A stretch of DNA of 64,000 bases, from positions 1,860,001-1,924,000 of the forward strand of contig NZ_JACHIW010000001.1 of NCBI RefSeq assembly GCF_014203395.1, written 5' to 3'. Source of the stretch: Saccharopolyspora phatthalungensis. Lineage in GTDB: Bacteria > Actinomycetota > Actinomycetes > Mycobacteriales > Pseudonocardiaceae. The notes under the pieces are model-generated. The model ran no database searches. It saw nothing but the letters and a program-made list of their open reading frames with translations, and was not told the DNA's origin. The translations under genes and the position numbers were made by a program. Shown one piece after another: positions 46,364 through 56,139 of this stretch (its first letter is position 1; every line of letters begins with the position of its first letter).

Positions 46364-47383
46364 TCACGACAGCGTGCTGGGCACGTGGGCCGGGGGGATG
46401 TGCTTGGTGCCGATGCGTTTGCGGAACACCCAGTAGGTCCAGCCCTGGTAGATCAGCACCGCCGGGGTGCCGAAGGCGGCGACCCAGGTCATCACCGTCA
46501 GCGTGTACGGGCTGGACGCCGTGTTGGCGATCGACAGCGACCACGCGGGGTCCAAAGTGGACGGAATGACGTTTGGCCACAGCGCGCCGAACAGGGTCAC
46601 CGCCACGCCCGCCAACGCCACACCTTGCAGCGCAAATGCCTGGCCGTCCCGCCACCGGTACAGCCGAGCGAGTCCGGCCAACGCCGCGACCAGCGCGATC
46701 ATCAGCGGCACCCAGGTCCAGGTCTCGCCCTCCCGGAACTGCGCGATGAACACCAACGCGATCACCGGCAGCAGCAGCGGCACCCCCGCGCGCAGCGCGA
46801 ACCGCCGCGCCCCGTCCCGGATCTCGCCTTCGGTCTTGAGCGCCAGGAACACCGCGCCGTGCAGCAGCGAGAACCCGCACACCGCGAGCGCGCCGATCAC
46901 GTTCGGCAGCGTGAAGATCGTCCACCAACCGCCGACCCGGTCCCCGTGGGCGTCCAGCGGCAGCCCGAAGACGCTCGCGGACAGCACGAGTCCGACGATC
47001 AGCGGGGAGATCCACGAGGCGAGCACGATCACCGTGTCCCAGGTGCGCCGCCAGCGGGCGGTGTCCACCTTGCCGCGGTACTCGAACGCCACGCCGCGCC
47101 CGATCAGCGCCAGCAACAACACCAGGAACGGCAGGTAGGCCGTGCTGAACAGGGAGGCGTACCAGCCCGGGAAGGCGGCGAAGGTGGCGCCGCCCGCGAC
47201 GATCAACCAAACCTCGTTGCCGTCCCAGACCGGGCCGATCGTGTTGATCAACACCCGCCGCTCCTCGTTGCGGCGGCCCAGCACCGGCAGCAGCATGCCG
47301 ACGCCGAAGTCGAAGCCCTCCAGGAACAGGTAACCCAGCCACAGCAGGGCGATCACGCAAAACCAGAAGGTGGGCAGATCCAT
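46364..47383 (-). CDS. cydB: Cytochrome bd oxidase subunit II
   Basis: A 339-residue membrane subunit of the quinol oxidase. It begins MDLPTFWFCVIALLWLGYLF, LEGFDFGVGMLLPVLGR is the usual first-helix signature, and TIGPVWDGNEVWLIVAGGA and GWTYWVFRKRI near the C-terminus are also family motifs. Length is normal. It starts 15 bp after cydA and precedes cydDC by 76 bp. Confidence 0.95.
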   Translation of the reverse strand: MDLPTFWFCVIALLWLGYLFLEGFDFGVGMLLPVLGRRNEERRVLINTIGPVWDGNEVWLIVAGGATFAAFPGWYASLFSTAYLPFLVLLLALIGRGVAFEYRGKVDTARWRRTWDTVIVLASWISPLIVGLVLSASVFGLPLDAHGDRVGGWWTIFTLPNVIGALAVCGFSLLHGAVFLALKTEGEIRDGARRFALRAGVPLLLPVIALVFIAQFREGETWTWVPLMIALVAALAGLARLYRWRDGQAFALQGVALAGVAVTLFGALWPNVIPSTLDPAWSLSIANTASSPYTLTVMTWVAAFGTPAVLIYQGWTYWVFRKRIGTKHIPPAHVPSTLS

Positions 47384-47398
47384 CGCAGGTGCAGCCTC

Positions 47399-48901
47399 TC
47401 AGTATGCGAAGGACAGGGCTTCGTCGGATTCCTGCTCGCCCTCGGGCGGCGTCGGCGGCATCACCCCGGCGAAACCACCGCGCACGTAGCGGACGATCAG
47501 GAAGACCTCCACGACCGCGAGCACCCCGTACAGCGCGGTCAGGGCGATCACCGAGGTCAACATCTCGCCGGGGTGCACCCCCGCCGACACCGCCGACGCG
47601 GTGTACATCCACACGCCGTCGACACCGGACGGAGTGGGGTTGGGCACGACCACGAACGGCTGGCGGCCCATCTCGGTGAACACCCAACCGGCGACGTTGC
47701 CGAGGAACGGCAGCGCGATGCTCAGCACCGCCAGCGGCACCCAGGCGCGCCCCTCCGGGAACTTCCGCTTGCGAGTCAGCCACAACACGACCACGGCGCC
47801 GAGCGCGGCCAGCGCGCCGAAGCCGATCATGAACCGGAAGCCCCAGTAGGTCACCGGCAGGTTCGGCACGTAGTTGATCGGCTGGCCCGCGAACACGCCC
47901 AACCGCGGGTCGTCTGGGTAGTTCGTGCCGTACTTGGCCTGATACTCCGGGATCAGCGCCGTCACGCCCCTGACCTCGCTGTGGAAGTCGCCTTCGGCGA
48001 GGTAGGACAGGATGTAGGGCACCGTGAAGCTCTTGACGCTCTCGCAATCGGGTCGGCGGACGTCGCCGATCGCGAAGATCGAGAAGCTGGCGGGCGCCTC
48101 GCTGTGGCACAGCGCCTCCGCGGAGGCCATCTTCATCGGCTGCTGCTGGAACATCAGCTTGCCCTGCACGTCACCGGAGACCGCCAGCCCGGCAAACGCG
48201 ATCACCGCGACCCACGCGCCCAACCGAATCGAAGCGTGCCAAGCACGGCGGTCCTCGTCGTCCGGGTCGGACTTGCGGTGGTGCCGGGCGATCTGCCACG
48301 CGGCGATGCCGATCAGGAACGAACCCGCGACAGCGAAGCAGCCGAACACGGTGTGCGGGAACGCGGCGAGCACGGTGTTGTTGCTCAGCACCGCCCAGAT
48401 CGAGGTCAGCCTGGGCCGGCCTGCGACGAGCTCGATACCGACGGGGTGCTGCATCCACGAGTTGGCGGCCAGGATGAAGTACGCGGACAGCACGGTCGCC
48501 AGCGAGAAGGCCCAGGCGCAGGCCAGGTGCACGCCCTTGGACAGTCGGTCCCAACCAAAAATCCACAGGCCGAGGAAGGTGGACTCGACGAAGAACGCGA
48601 GAAGGCCCTCCATCGCCAGGGGCGCGCCGAAGACGTCGCCGACGAACCGCGAATAGGAACTCCAGGCCATCCCGAACTGGAATTCCTGCACGAGGCCGGT
48701 GACCACGCCCATGGCGAAGTTGATCAGCAGCAGTTTGCCCCAGAACTTGGTCATCTTCAGGTACCGCTGTTTGCCGGTGCGATACCAAGCGGTCTGCATT
48801 CCGGCGACCAGCACCGCCAGCCCGATGGTCAACGGAACCATCAGGAAGTGGTAGACGGTGGTAATGCCGAACTGCCAGCGGGCGATGTCGAGCAGATCCA
48901 C
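47399..48901 (-). CDS. cydA: Cytochrome bd oxidase subunit I
   Basis: A 500-residue haem-bearing subunit that oxidises quinol and reduces oxygen. RWQFGITTVYHFLMVPLTIG holds the N-terminal haem-ligand His; AANSWMQHPVG, NNTVLAAFPHTVFGCF and YWGFRFMIGFG cover other conserved helices. The periplasmic Q-loop is short, the actinobacterial form. The usual GRQPW motif reads GRQPF (codon 47655-47657). The GTG start at 48901 follows GGAG; the frame upstream is not conserved. No Rex-like operator was recognised in the 200 bp upstream. Confidence 0.95.
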   Translation of the reverse strand: MDLLDIARWQFGITTVYHFLMVPLTIGLAVLVAGMQTAWYRTGKQRYLKMTKFWGKLLLINFAMGVVTGLVQEFQFGMAWSSYSRFVGDVFGAPLAMEGLLAFFVESTFLGLWIFGWDRLSKGVHLACAWAFSLATVLSAYFILAANSWMQHPVGIELVAGRPRLTSIWAVLSNNTVLAAFPHTVFGCFAVAGSFLIGIAAWQIARHHRKSDPDDEDRRAWHASIRLGAWVAVIAFAGLAVSGDVQGKLMFQQQPMKMASAEALCHSEAPASFSIFAIGDVRRPDCESVKSFTVPYILSYLAEGDFHSEVRGVTALIPEYQAKYGTNYPDDPRLGVFAGQPINYVPNLPVTYWGFRFMIGFGALAALGAVVVLWLTRKRKFPEGRAWVPLAVLSIALPFLGNVAGWVFTEMGRQPFVVVPNPTPSGVDGVWMYTASAVSAGVHPGEMLTSVIALTALYGVLAVVEVFLIVRYVRGGFAGVMPPTPPEGEQESDEALSFAY

Positions 48902-49115
48902 GGCTCCACATTGCCGTTCTCGTGTCAGAATGCGCAGAGGCAAGGGCCCTATCTCACCCGGTCGAGGGTCCTAGACCCGGGCGGGACCTTGGTCCTGGTC
49001 ACTCAGAGCAAGCGTTGCCGCCGCATCGATTACTTGTACCAAGCGATCCGGTGAAGCGAAAGACTTCAACGCGAAGAAACCCCGCCGACTCGGGCACCGC
49101 CTCGGACGCCGGCGA

Positions 49116-49811
49116 TCAGCGCAGGGCTTCGGCGACCGCCTCCGCCGCCTCCAACACCTGCGGCCCGATCTCGTCCGGCACCAGCGGCTGGAGCGCCACC
49201 ACGCCGACGCTGGCGCGCAACCCCGGGACCCCGCGCACCGGCGCGGCGACCCCGAACGCACCCGACTGCAGGTCGCCGCTGCTGGCGATCCAAGGCGGCC
49301 CACCCGGCGGGAGATCCACGGCGCGACCGGCCGCGCCGCGTTGGACCGGATGCCGGGTGCCGACCCGGTACGACACGTGGTAGCTGGTCCACGACGGCTC
49401 GACGACCGCCACGGCCTGCGCCTCGCTGCCATCGGCCACGGTCAGGTGCACCGTCGCACCGACCTTCTCCGCCAACGCCCGCAATGCGGGCAGCGATGCG
49501 ACGCGCAGCTGCGGCAATACTCGTCCGGCCAGCCAAAGCACGCCGAGACCGAGCCGCACCTTCGACCCCTCCCGACGGACCAGGCCACGGCTTTGCAACG
49601 GCCCGAGCAGCCGGTACACCGCCGCCCGACTGACCCCGACGGTCGCCGCCAGTTCGCTGATGGAGGGCGCCTCGCCTTCCGCGTCCGCCACGGCCTGCAG
49701 CAGGTTGAGCCCGCGTTCCAGCGTCAGCGAGCTCTCCTTGGTGGCCGGTTGGACGACGTCTCGCGGCAGGCCCATCGGAGCGCGAATCGGCTCGGGGCTG
49801 GGTTGAGCCAT
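49116..49811 (-). CDS. IclR-family transcriptional regulator
   Basis: A 231-residue regulator with an N-terminal winged helix (about 28-85: LERGLNLLQAVADAEGEAPS, ISELAATVGVSRAAVYRLL) and an IclR effector domain (about 100-230: ATVHLTVADGSEAQAVAVVE, HPVQRGAAGRA, GVPGLRASVGVVAL). ATG with GGAGGTGA. It is 4 bp downstream of the fumarylacetoacetase gene in one operon and so probably controls aromatic (tyrosine/homogentisate-type) catabolism, its own operon included. Confidence 0.88.
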   Translation of the reverse strand: MAQPSPEPIRAPMGLPRDVVQPATKESSLTLERGLNLLQAVADAEGEAPSISELAATVGVSRAAVYRLLGPLQSRGLVRREGSKVRLGLGVLWLAGRVLPQLRVASLPALRALAEKVGATVHLTVADGSEAQAVAVVEPSWTSYHVSYRVGTRHPVQRGAAGRAVDLPPGGPPWIASSGDLQSGAFGVAAPVRGVPGLRASVGVVALQPLVPDEIGPQVLEAAEAVAEALR

Positions 49812-49815
49812 CGCG

Positions 49816-51017
<1,202 letters not shown>

Positions 51018-51021
<4 letters not shown>

Positions 51022-51884
51022 AGCAGCCCCAATCCCTCAAGTTCGGCGGCCGGGTCCTGCACCGAGCGCGAGCCGTAGGAGGCGAAGACATCACGCACCG
51101 CCTTGGCCGCGTCGTCGGACAGGGAGCGCGCCTCCCGAGCCAACTCGGCGCCGTCGGTGCTGGCCAGCGCCGCCCGCACATCCTTGCCGGACAGCGAGCG
51201 CGCGGTCGCGACAAGGAGGTTGAGGAAACCGTGATGGGTGAACCCGGTCTCCGGGTCGGCGCCGCGCACCGCCGTGTGCAGCCCGGTGGTGGCCTTGAAC
51301 GGGACGTCGAGGGTTCCGGCCACCGCGAGGAAGTCGGTGACCACATCGATGGACGGCACCGATTCGGCGGTCTGCCCGCCGCAGCGCAGCTTCGGCCAGC
51401 AACCGTGCTCGGCGACCCGCCGGATGCCGTCCAGCCAGCCGTTGCCGCCGCGACGCGGCTCGACCACCCGGATGATGTCCTCCGGCACGAACTCGGACAC
51501 TCGCTCCAGCCAGATGTCGTCGACGTCCGATGGCGCGGGCATCTCGACCATCCGCAGCGCCAGCAGCTCCTGCCGCCCCTCGATGATCGACAGGGCCTTG
51601 GGCACGCCCCCCAGTCCGGTGTCGCACACCAGCGAGAGCGGCACCGGCGTGGCCGGCTTGACCTTCGCCAGTTCGGTGATCAGTTCGGCCAACCGGGACG
51701 CCTGGCACAGCATCGGCCCCAGCAGCCCCGGGTACGCGCCGCCGCGCGCGTCGAGGTGGTCGGCCACCGCCTGCGGGACGGCCGCTGGCCCCGGCGGGAA
51801 CAGCGCGGCGTCGTCAACCAGTCGGGCGAACAGGGGCGGAATGCCGCGCGGACCGGGCGCGCGAAGCTCAACAGCGCTTGACAC
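51018..51884 (-). CDS. Conserved hypothetical protein coupled to fumarylacetoacetase
   Basis: A 288-residue soluble protein of unknown function. Visible stretches are LFARLVDDAALFPPGPAAVP, PLSLVCDTGLGGV, FKATTGLHTAVRG, and FTHHGFLNLLVATA; the alternation of strands and helices suggests a TIM-barrel-like fold, but no catalytic motif was recognised. It overlaps the TTG start of the fumarylacetoacetase gene by four bases, so a role in the same aromatic pathway is likely (inference). GTG at 51884 with TAGCGT 7 nt upstream was preferred; GTG at 51893 is the alternative. Confidence 0.7.
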
Positions 51885-52197
51885 GGCTGACACGCTAATG
51901 CCGTATCGACCAGTGAACAAAGGTGCCCGATAAACGGACGGTGGCCCGGGTCATCAGCGCCTCCCTCGCCAGGTTTGGGCATCATCATCCACCTGACTCC
52001 GGAGGGGCTCGCACTGCCCCTTCGCGCACTATTCCGGTTGGCTCCCCGTGACGCCGTTCCAACTGGTACTAAAGGAGGTACGCAAATCGGCCGACGGGCA
52101 GCTCGCCGCCCGGAAACCCCCTAGCCGCGATCCACCCGGAAGATGACTTTCCCGGACCGCGCATCTAAGTTAGGCTTGCCTAAGTTGGAGGTGAGCA
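51885..52197. other. Divergent regulatory region with iron box
   Basis: About 313 bp between the hypothetical/fumarylacetoacetase operon and the DUF2470 gene. It holds the leaderless-type box of the former (51892-51897, minus strand), a perfect but unused-looking AAAGGAGGT at 52071-52079, and the iron box at 52166-52186. No gene recognised. Confidence 0.55.
52166..52186 (+). promoter_or_regulatory. IdeR/DtxR-type iron box
   Basis: TAAGTTAGGCTTGCCTAAGTT contains the palindrome TTAGGC-TT-GCCTAA, the core of IdeR/DmdR operators in actinobacteria. It ends 4 nt before the GGAGG ribosome site of the DUF2470 gene, so it should repress that gene when iron is plentiful. Confidence 0.8.
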
Positions 52198-52977
52198 GTG
52201 GGCGAGACGACCACCCGCCGGCCCGCGACGCCGAGCCCCGCGGAACGAGCCAGGAGCATCGCCAAGCGCGGTGGCCGCGCGGCGCTCCTGCCGTCCAGCG
52301 AGGCTTCGGCGCGCATCGCGCCGTTGCTGCACCACGTGCACTCCGATGGCACCGCCACCCTGCTGCTCGCCGATGAACACCCGCTGATCGCCGCCGCCTG
52401 GCAGGCTCCGCGCACCGAACTCGCCGCCGTGCTGGAGCTCGCGGACCCGACGCCGGTCCGGCTGCGCGAGCCCGTGCGCGGGCTGCTGTGGCTGACCGGT
52501 TGGGTGCGGCTGCTCGACGGCGCGGCGGCCCGCGCCGAGGTGCTCTCGGTCGCCAAGGAGAAGCCGGACCCCCGCCTGCTGGACGCCGGGCACGGCGCGA
52601 GCGTGCTGCGGTTGGAGTCGGCGTCGCTGGTGCTGGCCGACGCGGAGGGCACCGGTTCGGTGGATCCGGCGGAATTCCAGGCCGCCGCGCCGGATCCGTT
52701 CTGCATGCAGGAGGACGCCTGGCTGCGCCACCTGGAGCTGTCGCACCGCGACGTCGTCGGACTGCTGGCCCGGCACCTGCCGGAGCAGCTGCGCGGCGGG
52801 CACATCCGCCCGCTTGGGCTGGACAAGTACGGCCTGCGGCTGCGGGTCGAGTCCGCCGACGGTGATCACGACGTGCGGCTGGCGTTCTCCCGCCCGGCCA
52901 GCACCACCGAACACCTCGGCGCGGAGCTTCGCCGCCTCGTGGGCTGCCCCTTCCTCGCCCAGCAACGCTCCGCCTAG
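52198..52977 (+). CDS. DUF2470-domain protein under iron control
   Basis: A 259-residue soluble protein. The C-terminal DUF2470 domain (about 175-258) shows LSHRDVVGLLARHLPEQL, PLGLDKYGLRLRVESADGDH, then DVRLAF and a closing helix. The N-terminal 160 residues have a split-barrel flavin-reductase or HugZ-like look (VHSDGTATLLLADEHPLIAA). Related proteins are haem-degrading or siderophore-linked oxidoreductases; the iron box directly upstream supports a role in iron acquisition. GTG start with GGAGG. Confidence 0.78.
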   Translation: MGETTTRRPATPSPAERARSIAKRGGRAALLPSSEASARIAPLLHHVHSDGTATLLLADEHPLIAAAWQAPRTELAAVLELADPTPVRLREPVRGLLWLTGWVRLLDGAAARAEVLSVAKEKPDPRLLDAGHGASVLRLESASLVLADAEGTGSVDPAEFQAAAPDPFCMQEDAWLRHLELSHRDVVGLLARHLPEQLRGGHIRPLGLDKYGLRLRVESADGDHDVRLAFSRPASTTEHLGAELRRLVGCPFLAQQRSA

Positions 52978-53086
52978 CTAGAGAGTGTTCAATTTGCCTA
53001 GCGGTGCCGGGAGGTTGCCGTTCCCGGCATCGCCAGACCGCGAACGGCCGACCGCCGGGCTCACCGATCCGGGTACGGTTCGTCGC

Positions 53087-53896
53087 GTGAGCACCCTGCG
53101 CGCATGGCTGACCCCGGCCCGGCCCGGCGACCCCGTGAAGATCACGGACCCAACGGAACGCCGGGCGATCACCATCGAGTTGATCATCGTGCTCACCGTG
53201 ACGCTCGGCCTGTCCGGGTTGCAGAGCCTGCTGGCCCTGCTGGACTCCCTGATGCGCCCGGAACCGCTGGCCGATCAGCACGTCGCGATCAACGCCCCGC
53301 AGGCCCAGCTGGGGCTGCTGGACATGCTGGCGCAGCTGACGAACGTGCTGCGGCTGTGCGCCTGGGGCGGTTTGGGGGCGTTCCTGCTGTGGCGCGGCGG
53401 GATCGCACTGTGGCGGGTCGGCCTGGACTGCTCCCGCCCCGGCCGGGACTTCGTCGACGGGCTGGGGCTCGCCGCCCTGATCGGCATCCCCGGCCTGGGC
53501 CTGTACCTCATCGCGCACGCCCTGGGGCTGAGCCTGACCGTCCAACCGTCCACACTGGACTCCACATGGTGGCGGGCACCGGTACTGACGCTGGCCGCGT
53601 TCGGCAACTCGTTCGCGGAAGAGGTCCTCGTCGTGGCCTACCTGCTGACCCGGCTGCGGCAGCTGGGCTGGTCGGAGAACCGGGCGCTGTGGCTGTCGGC
53701 GGTGCTACGCGGCAGCTACCACCTGTATCAGGGCTTCGGCGGGTTCGTCGGCAACGTCGTGATGGGCCTGGTCTACGGGCGCGCCTGGCAGCGCACCAAC
53801 CGGCTGTGGCCGCTGATTATCGGTCACGCGCTGATCGACGTGGTGGCCTTCGTCGGCTACGCCGCGCTTCGCGGTCGCGTCGGCTGGCTGCCATGA
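53087..53896 (+). CDS. CPBP-family intramembrane glutamic protease
   Basis: A 269-residue membrane protein with about seven hydrophobic segments and the CPBP/Abi motifs: NSFAEEVLVVAYLLTRL (EE pair), LRGSYHLYQGFGGFV (H) and IGHALIDVVAF (H, D). CPBP proteins are CAAX-protease-like and often of unknown substrate; some are bacteriocin-immunity proteins. The GTG at 53087 was chosen because TACGGT (53074-53079) lies 7 nt before it; the frame is open from 52985 but that part is not hydrophobic or conserved-looking. Confidence 0.86.
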   Translation: MSTLRAWLTPARPGDPVKITDPTERRAITIELIIVLTVTLGLSGLQSLLALLDSLMRPEPLADQHVAINAPQAQLGLLDMLAQLTNVLRLCAWGGLGAFLLWRGGIALWRVGLDCSRPGRDFVDGLGLAALIGIPGLGLYLIAHALGLSLTVQPSTLDSTWWRAPVLTLAAFGNSFAEEVLVVAYLLTRLRQLGWSENRALWLSAVLRGSYHLYQGFGGFVGNVVMGLVYGRAWQRTNRLWPLIIGHALIDVVAFVGYAALRGRVGWLP

Positions 53897-53999
53897 GACG
53901 CAAGGATTCGCACCCAAAAAGACGCGGATCCGTTTAACAGTCGAGCTAAATCATCGCTGACGAACGACGCTTCAATTCGTCGCGACTAGGCTACACGTC

Positions 54000-55202
54000 G
54001 TGACCGAACCACACGTGCAGAGCGAGGTCGGCCCGTTGCACGCGGTGCTGCTGCATCGACCGGGCACGGAGCTGAAGCGGCTCACGCCGCGCAACAGCGA
54101 CCAGCTTCTGTTCGACGCGATCCCCTGGGTCGATCGCGCGAAGGAGGAGCACGACGCGTTCGCCGAAGTGCTCCGCAACCGGGGCGTCGAGGTGTTGCTG
54201 CTCCGCGACCTGCTCACCGCGGCCCTGCACGACGCGCGTGCTCGGGCGGCGGCGGTGCTCGCGGGCGTCGATGACCGCAAGCTGGGCACGGACATCGCCG
54301 ACACGCTACGCTCCCATCTGTCCAGTGTGGACAATGTCGCGCTGGCCGAGATCCTGATCGCGGGCATGACGTTCGAGGAACTGCCCGCCGCGGAGGGCCA
54401 GTCCCTGGTGCGCCAGATGCACCCCCCGCACGACTTCGCCATCGACCCGTTGCCGAACCTGCTGTTCACCCGCGACTCGTCGGTGTGGGTCCGCGACCGG
54501 GTCGCGATCGCGGCCCTCGCGATGCCCGCACGCCGCCGCGAATCCGCCCTGACCGACCTCGTCTACGCCTACCACCCGCGGTTCTCGCACTCCTCTCGTG
54601 CCTACGGCGCGCACTCCGCGCCCGTCGAAGGAGGCGACGTGCTGCTACTCGCGCCCGGCGTGGTGGCCATCGGCGTCGGCGAACGCACCACCCCGGCGGG
54701 CGCGGAGTCGTTCGCCCGCTCGATGTTCGCCGACGACCTGGCGCACACCGTGCTGGCCGTGCCGATCGAGCAGGCCCGGGCATCGATGCACCTGGACACG
54801 GTGTGCACGATGGTCGACCGCGACGCGGTGGTGATGTACCCGGCGATCCAGCATTCGCTGCAGGCATACGCCCTGCGCCCGCTGGACGGCGAGCTGAAGG
54901 TGTCCGGCCCGGCGCCGTTCCTGACCGCCGCGGCGGAGGCGATGGACATCGACCACCTGCGCGTGATCGACACCGGCCTGGACCCGGTGACCGCGGAACG
55001 CGAGCAGTGGGAGGACGGCAACAACACGCTCGCGGTGGCGCCCGGCGTCGTGGTCGCCTACGAGCGCAATGCGGAGACCAACGCCCGGCTGGAGGACGCC
55101 GGGATCGAGGTGCTTCGGATCAGCGGCTCCGAACTCGGGTCCGGACGAGGCGGCCCCCGCTGCATGTCCTGCCCCATCACCCGAGCCCCGCTGCGGCCGT
55201 GA
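54000..55202 (+). CDS. arcA: Arginine deiminase
   Basis: A 400-residue enzyme hydrolysing arginine to citrulline and ammonia. The guanidino-modifying fold motifs are present: [42 protein letters not shown], a His in [12 protein letters not shown] and the catalytic Cys388 in [10 protein letters not shown]. Length is normal. No arcB, arcC or arcD lies nearby, so it is probably a solitary enzyme. GTG start with TAGGCT (53987-53992) 7 nt upstream, leaderless type. Confidence 0.95.
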   Translation: MTEPHVQSEVGPLHAVLLHRPGTELKRLTPRNSDQLLFDAIPWVDRAKEEHDAFAEVLRNRGVEVLLLRDLLTAALHDARARAAAVLAGVDDRKLGTDIADTLRSHLSSVDNVALAEILIAGMTFEELPAAEGQSLVRQMHPPHDFAIDPLPNLLFTRDSSVWVRDRVAIAALAMPARRRESALTDLVYAYHPRFSHSSRAYGAHSAPVEGGDVLLLAPGVVAIGVGERTTPAGAESFARSMFADDLAHTVLAVPIEQARASMHLDTVCTMVDRDAVVMYPAIQHSLQAYALRPLDGELKVSGPAPFLTAAAEAMDIDHLRVIDTGLDPVTAEREQWEDGNNTLAVAPGVVVAYERNAETNARLEDAGIEVLRISGSELGSGRGGPRCMSCPITRAPLRP

Positions 55203-55474
55203 AAACCCGATACCGCTAAGCCGCCGCAACTCGTGGGACAACGCCGTTCCGGATGACGAAGCTACTTCCTGCGATTTCCCGGCGAACGGTTTCCAACCAC
55301 GCGGGCAGGCGGAAATATGCGGACGCCTGTCCGGGCGGGCGAGCCACCCGAATCGGTCCGTCACCCGGAAAGGGGGGTACGAAATGGTGACGCCGTGAGG
55401 AACGCCCACCCCCTCGGCTACCACAAAGGCCACCACCAGGCAAAATGGCATAGGTTTGGCTTGGCTTAATTAAT

Positions 55475-55488
55475 TGAGGATTGCCTCA
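55475..55488 (+). promoter_or_regulatory. Distal iron-box-like palindrome
   Basis: TGAGGATTGCCTCA has 5-bp arms and resembles a degenerate IdeR half-site pair. It lies about 88 nt before the ferritin ATG. Confidence 0.5.
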
Positions 55489-55525
55489 TCTAAAACCGTC
55501 AAACCTGAGGGGAAGCATACCATTC

Positions 55526-55539
55526 TTAGGCTTGCCTGA
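55526..55539 (+). promoter_or_regulatory. Proximal IdeR/DtxR-type iron box
   Basis: TTAGGCTTGCCTGA differs at only one base from the box at 52171-52184. It lies 36 nt before the ferritin ATG and 24 nt before the TATATT box, close to where an activator would bind. Confidence 0.7.
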
Positions 55540-55575
55540 AATGTATCTGGACTGATTCCAGAGTATATTGAGGGC

Positions 55576-56136
55576 ATGGCTGTCACCGCGAAGAAACTTC
55601 ATCACAAGGAATCCAAGTTCGAGCACCTGCTGCAGGAGCAGGTGCGAAATGAATTCACTGCCTCGCAACAGTACGTCGCGGTCGCGGTCTGGTTCGACAA
55701 CGAGGACCTGCCGCGATTGGCCGCGTATTTCTACCGCCAGGCGCTGGAGGAGCGCAACCACGCGATGATGATCGTCCAGTACCTGATGGACAACAACATC
55801 AAGCCGGTCATCCCGGCCATTGAGCAGGTACGCAACGACTTCACCGAGACCCGCGAGCTCGTGGCGCTCGCCCTGGAGCAGGAGCGCGAGGTCACCCGCG
55901 AGATCGAGACGCTGGCGAAGACCGCCCGCGAAGAGGGCGACTACCTCGGCGAGCAGTTCATGCAGTGGTTCCTGAGGGAACAGGTCGAGGAGGTCGCCTC
56001 GATGTCGACGCTGCTGAACGTGGTCGACCGGTCCAAGGGCAACCTATTCGACGTGGAGAACTACCTGGCCCGCGAGTCGATCGACGACGACAACGTCGAC
56101 GCAACGGCCCCCAGGACCGCCGGCGGCGCGCTCTGA
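55576..56136 (+). CDS. bfrB: BfrB-type ferritin
   Basis: A 186-residue non-haem ferritin for iron storage, closely matching mycobacterial BfrB in motif order: LLQEQVRNEFTASQQYVAVA and EERNHAMMIVQYLMDNN (ferroxidase Glu, His), then GEQFMQWFLREQVEEVASMS. It forms 24-subunit cages in the family. ATG 6 nt after TATATT, with GAGGG overlapping. Two iron-box-like sites upstream suggest iron-dependent activation by IdeR, as known for bfrB in M. tuberculosis. It converges with the SF1 helicase, with only 3 bp between stops. Confidence 0.93.
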   Translation: MAVTAKKLHHKESKFEHLLQEQVRNEFTASQQYVAVAVWFDNEDLPRLAAYFYRQALEERNHAMMIVQYLMDNNIKPVIPAIEQVRNDFTETRELVALALEQEREVTREIETLAKTAREEGDYLGEQFMQWFLREQVEEVASMSTLLNVVDRSKGNLFDVENYLARESIDDDNVDATAPRTAGGAL

Positions 56137-56139
56137 GCG

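Larger units (their letters stand above)
55203..55575. other. Regulatory region upstream of the ferritin gene
   Basis: A 373-bp stretch without a recognisable gene. The last 130 bases are strikingly AT-richer than the surroundings and hold two iron-box-like palindromes (55475-55488, 55526-55539) and a TATATT box (55564-55569) 6 nt before the ferritin ATG, overlapping a GAGGG ribosome site. Confidence 0.6.

Noticed and set aside
46166..49054. 962-residue plus-strand open frame
   Set aside because: Antisense to cydDC, cydB and cydA; composition dominated by Arg, Gln, Glu and His without domains, so an artefact of high GC.
52071..52079. Perfect AAAGGAGGT ribosome-binding-like sequence
   Set aside because: No ATG, GTG or TTG lies 4-12 nt downstream opening a meaningful frame, so no gene is called; could be chance.
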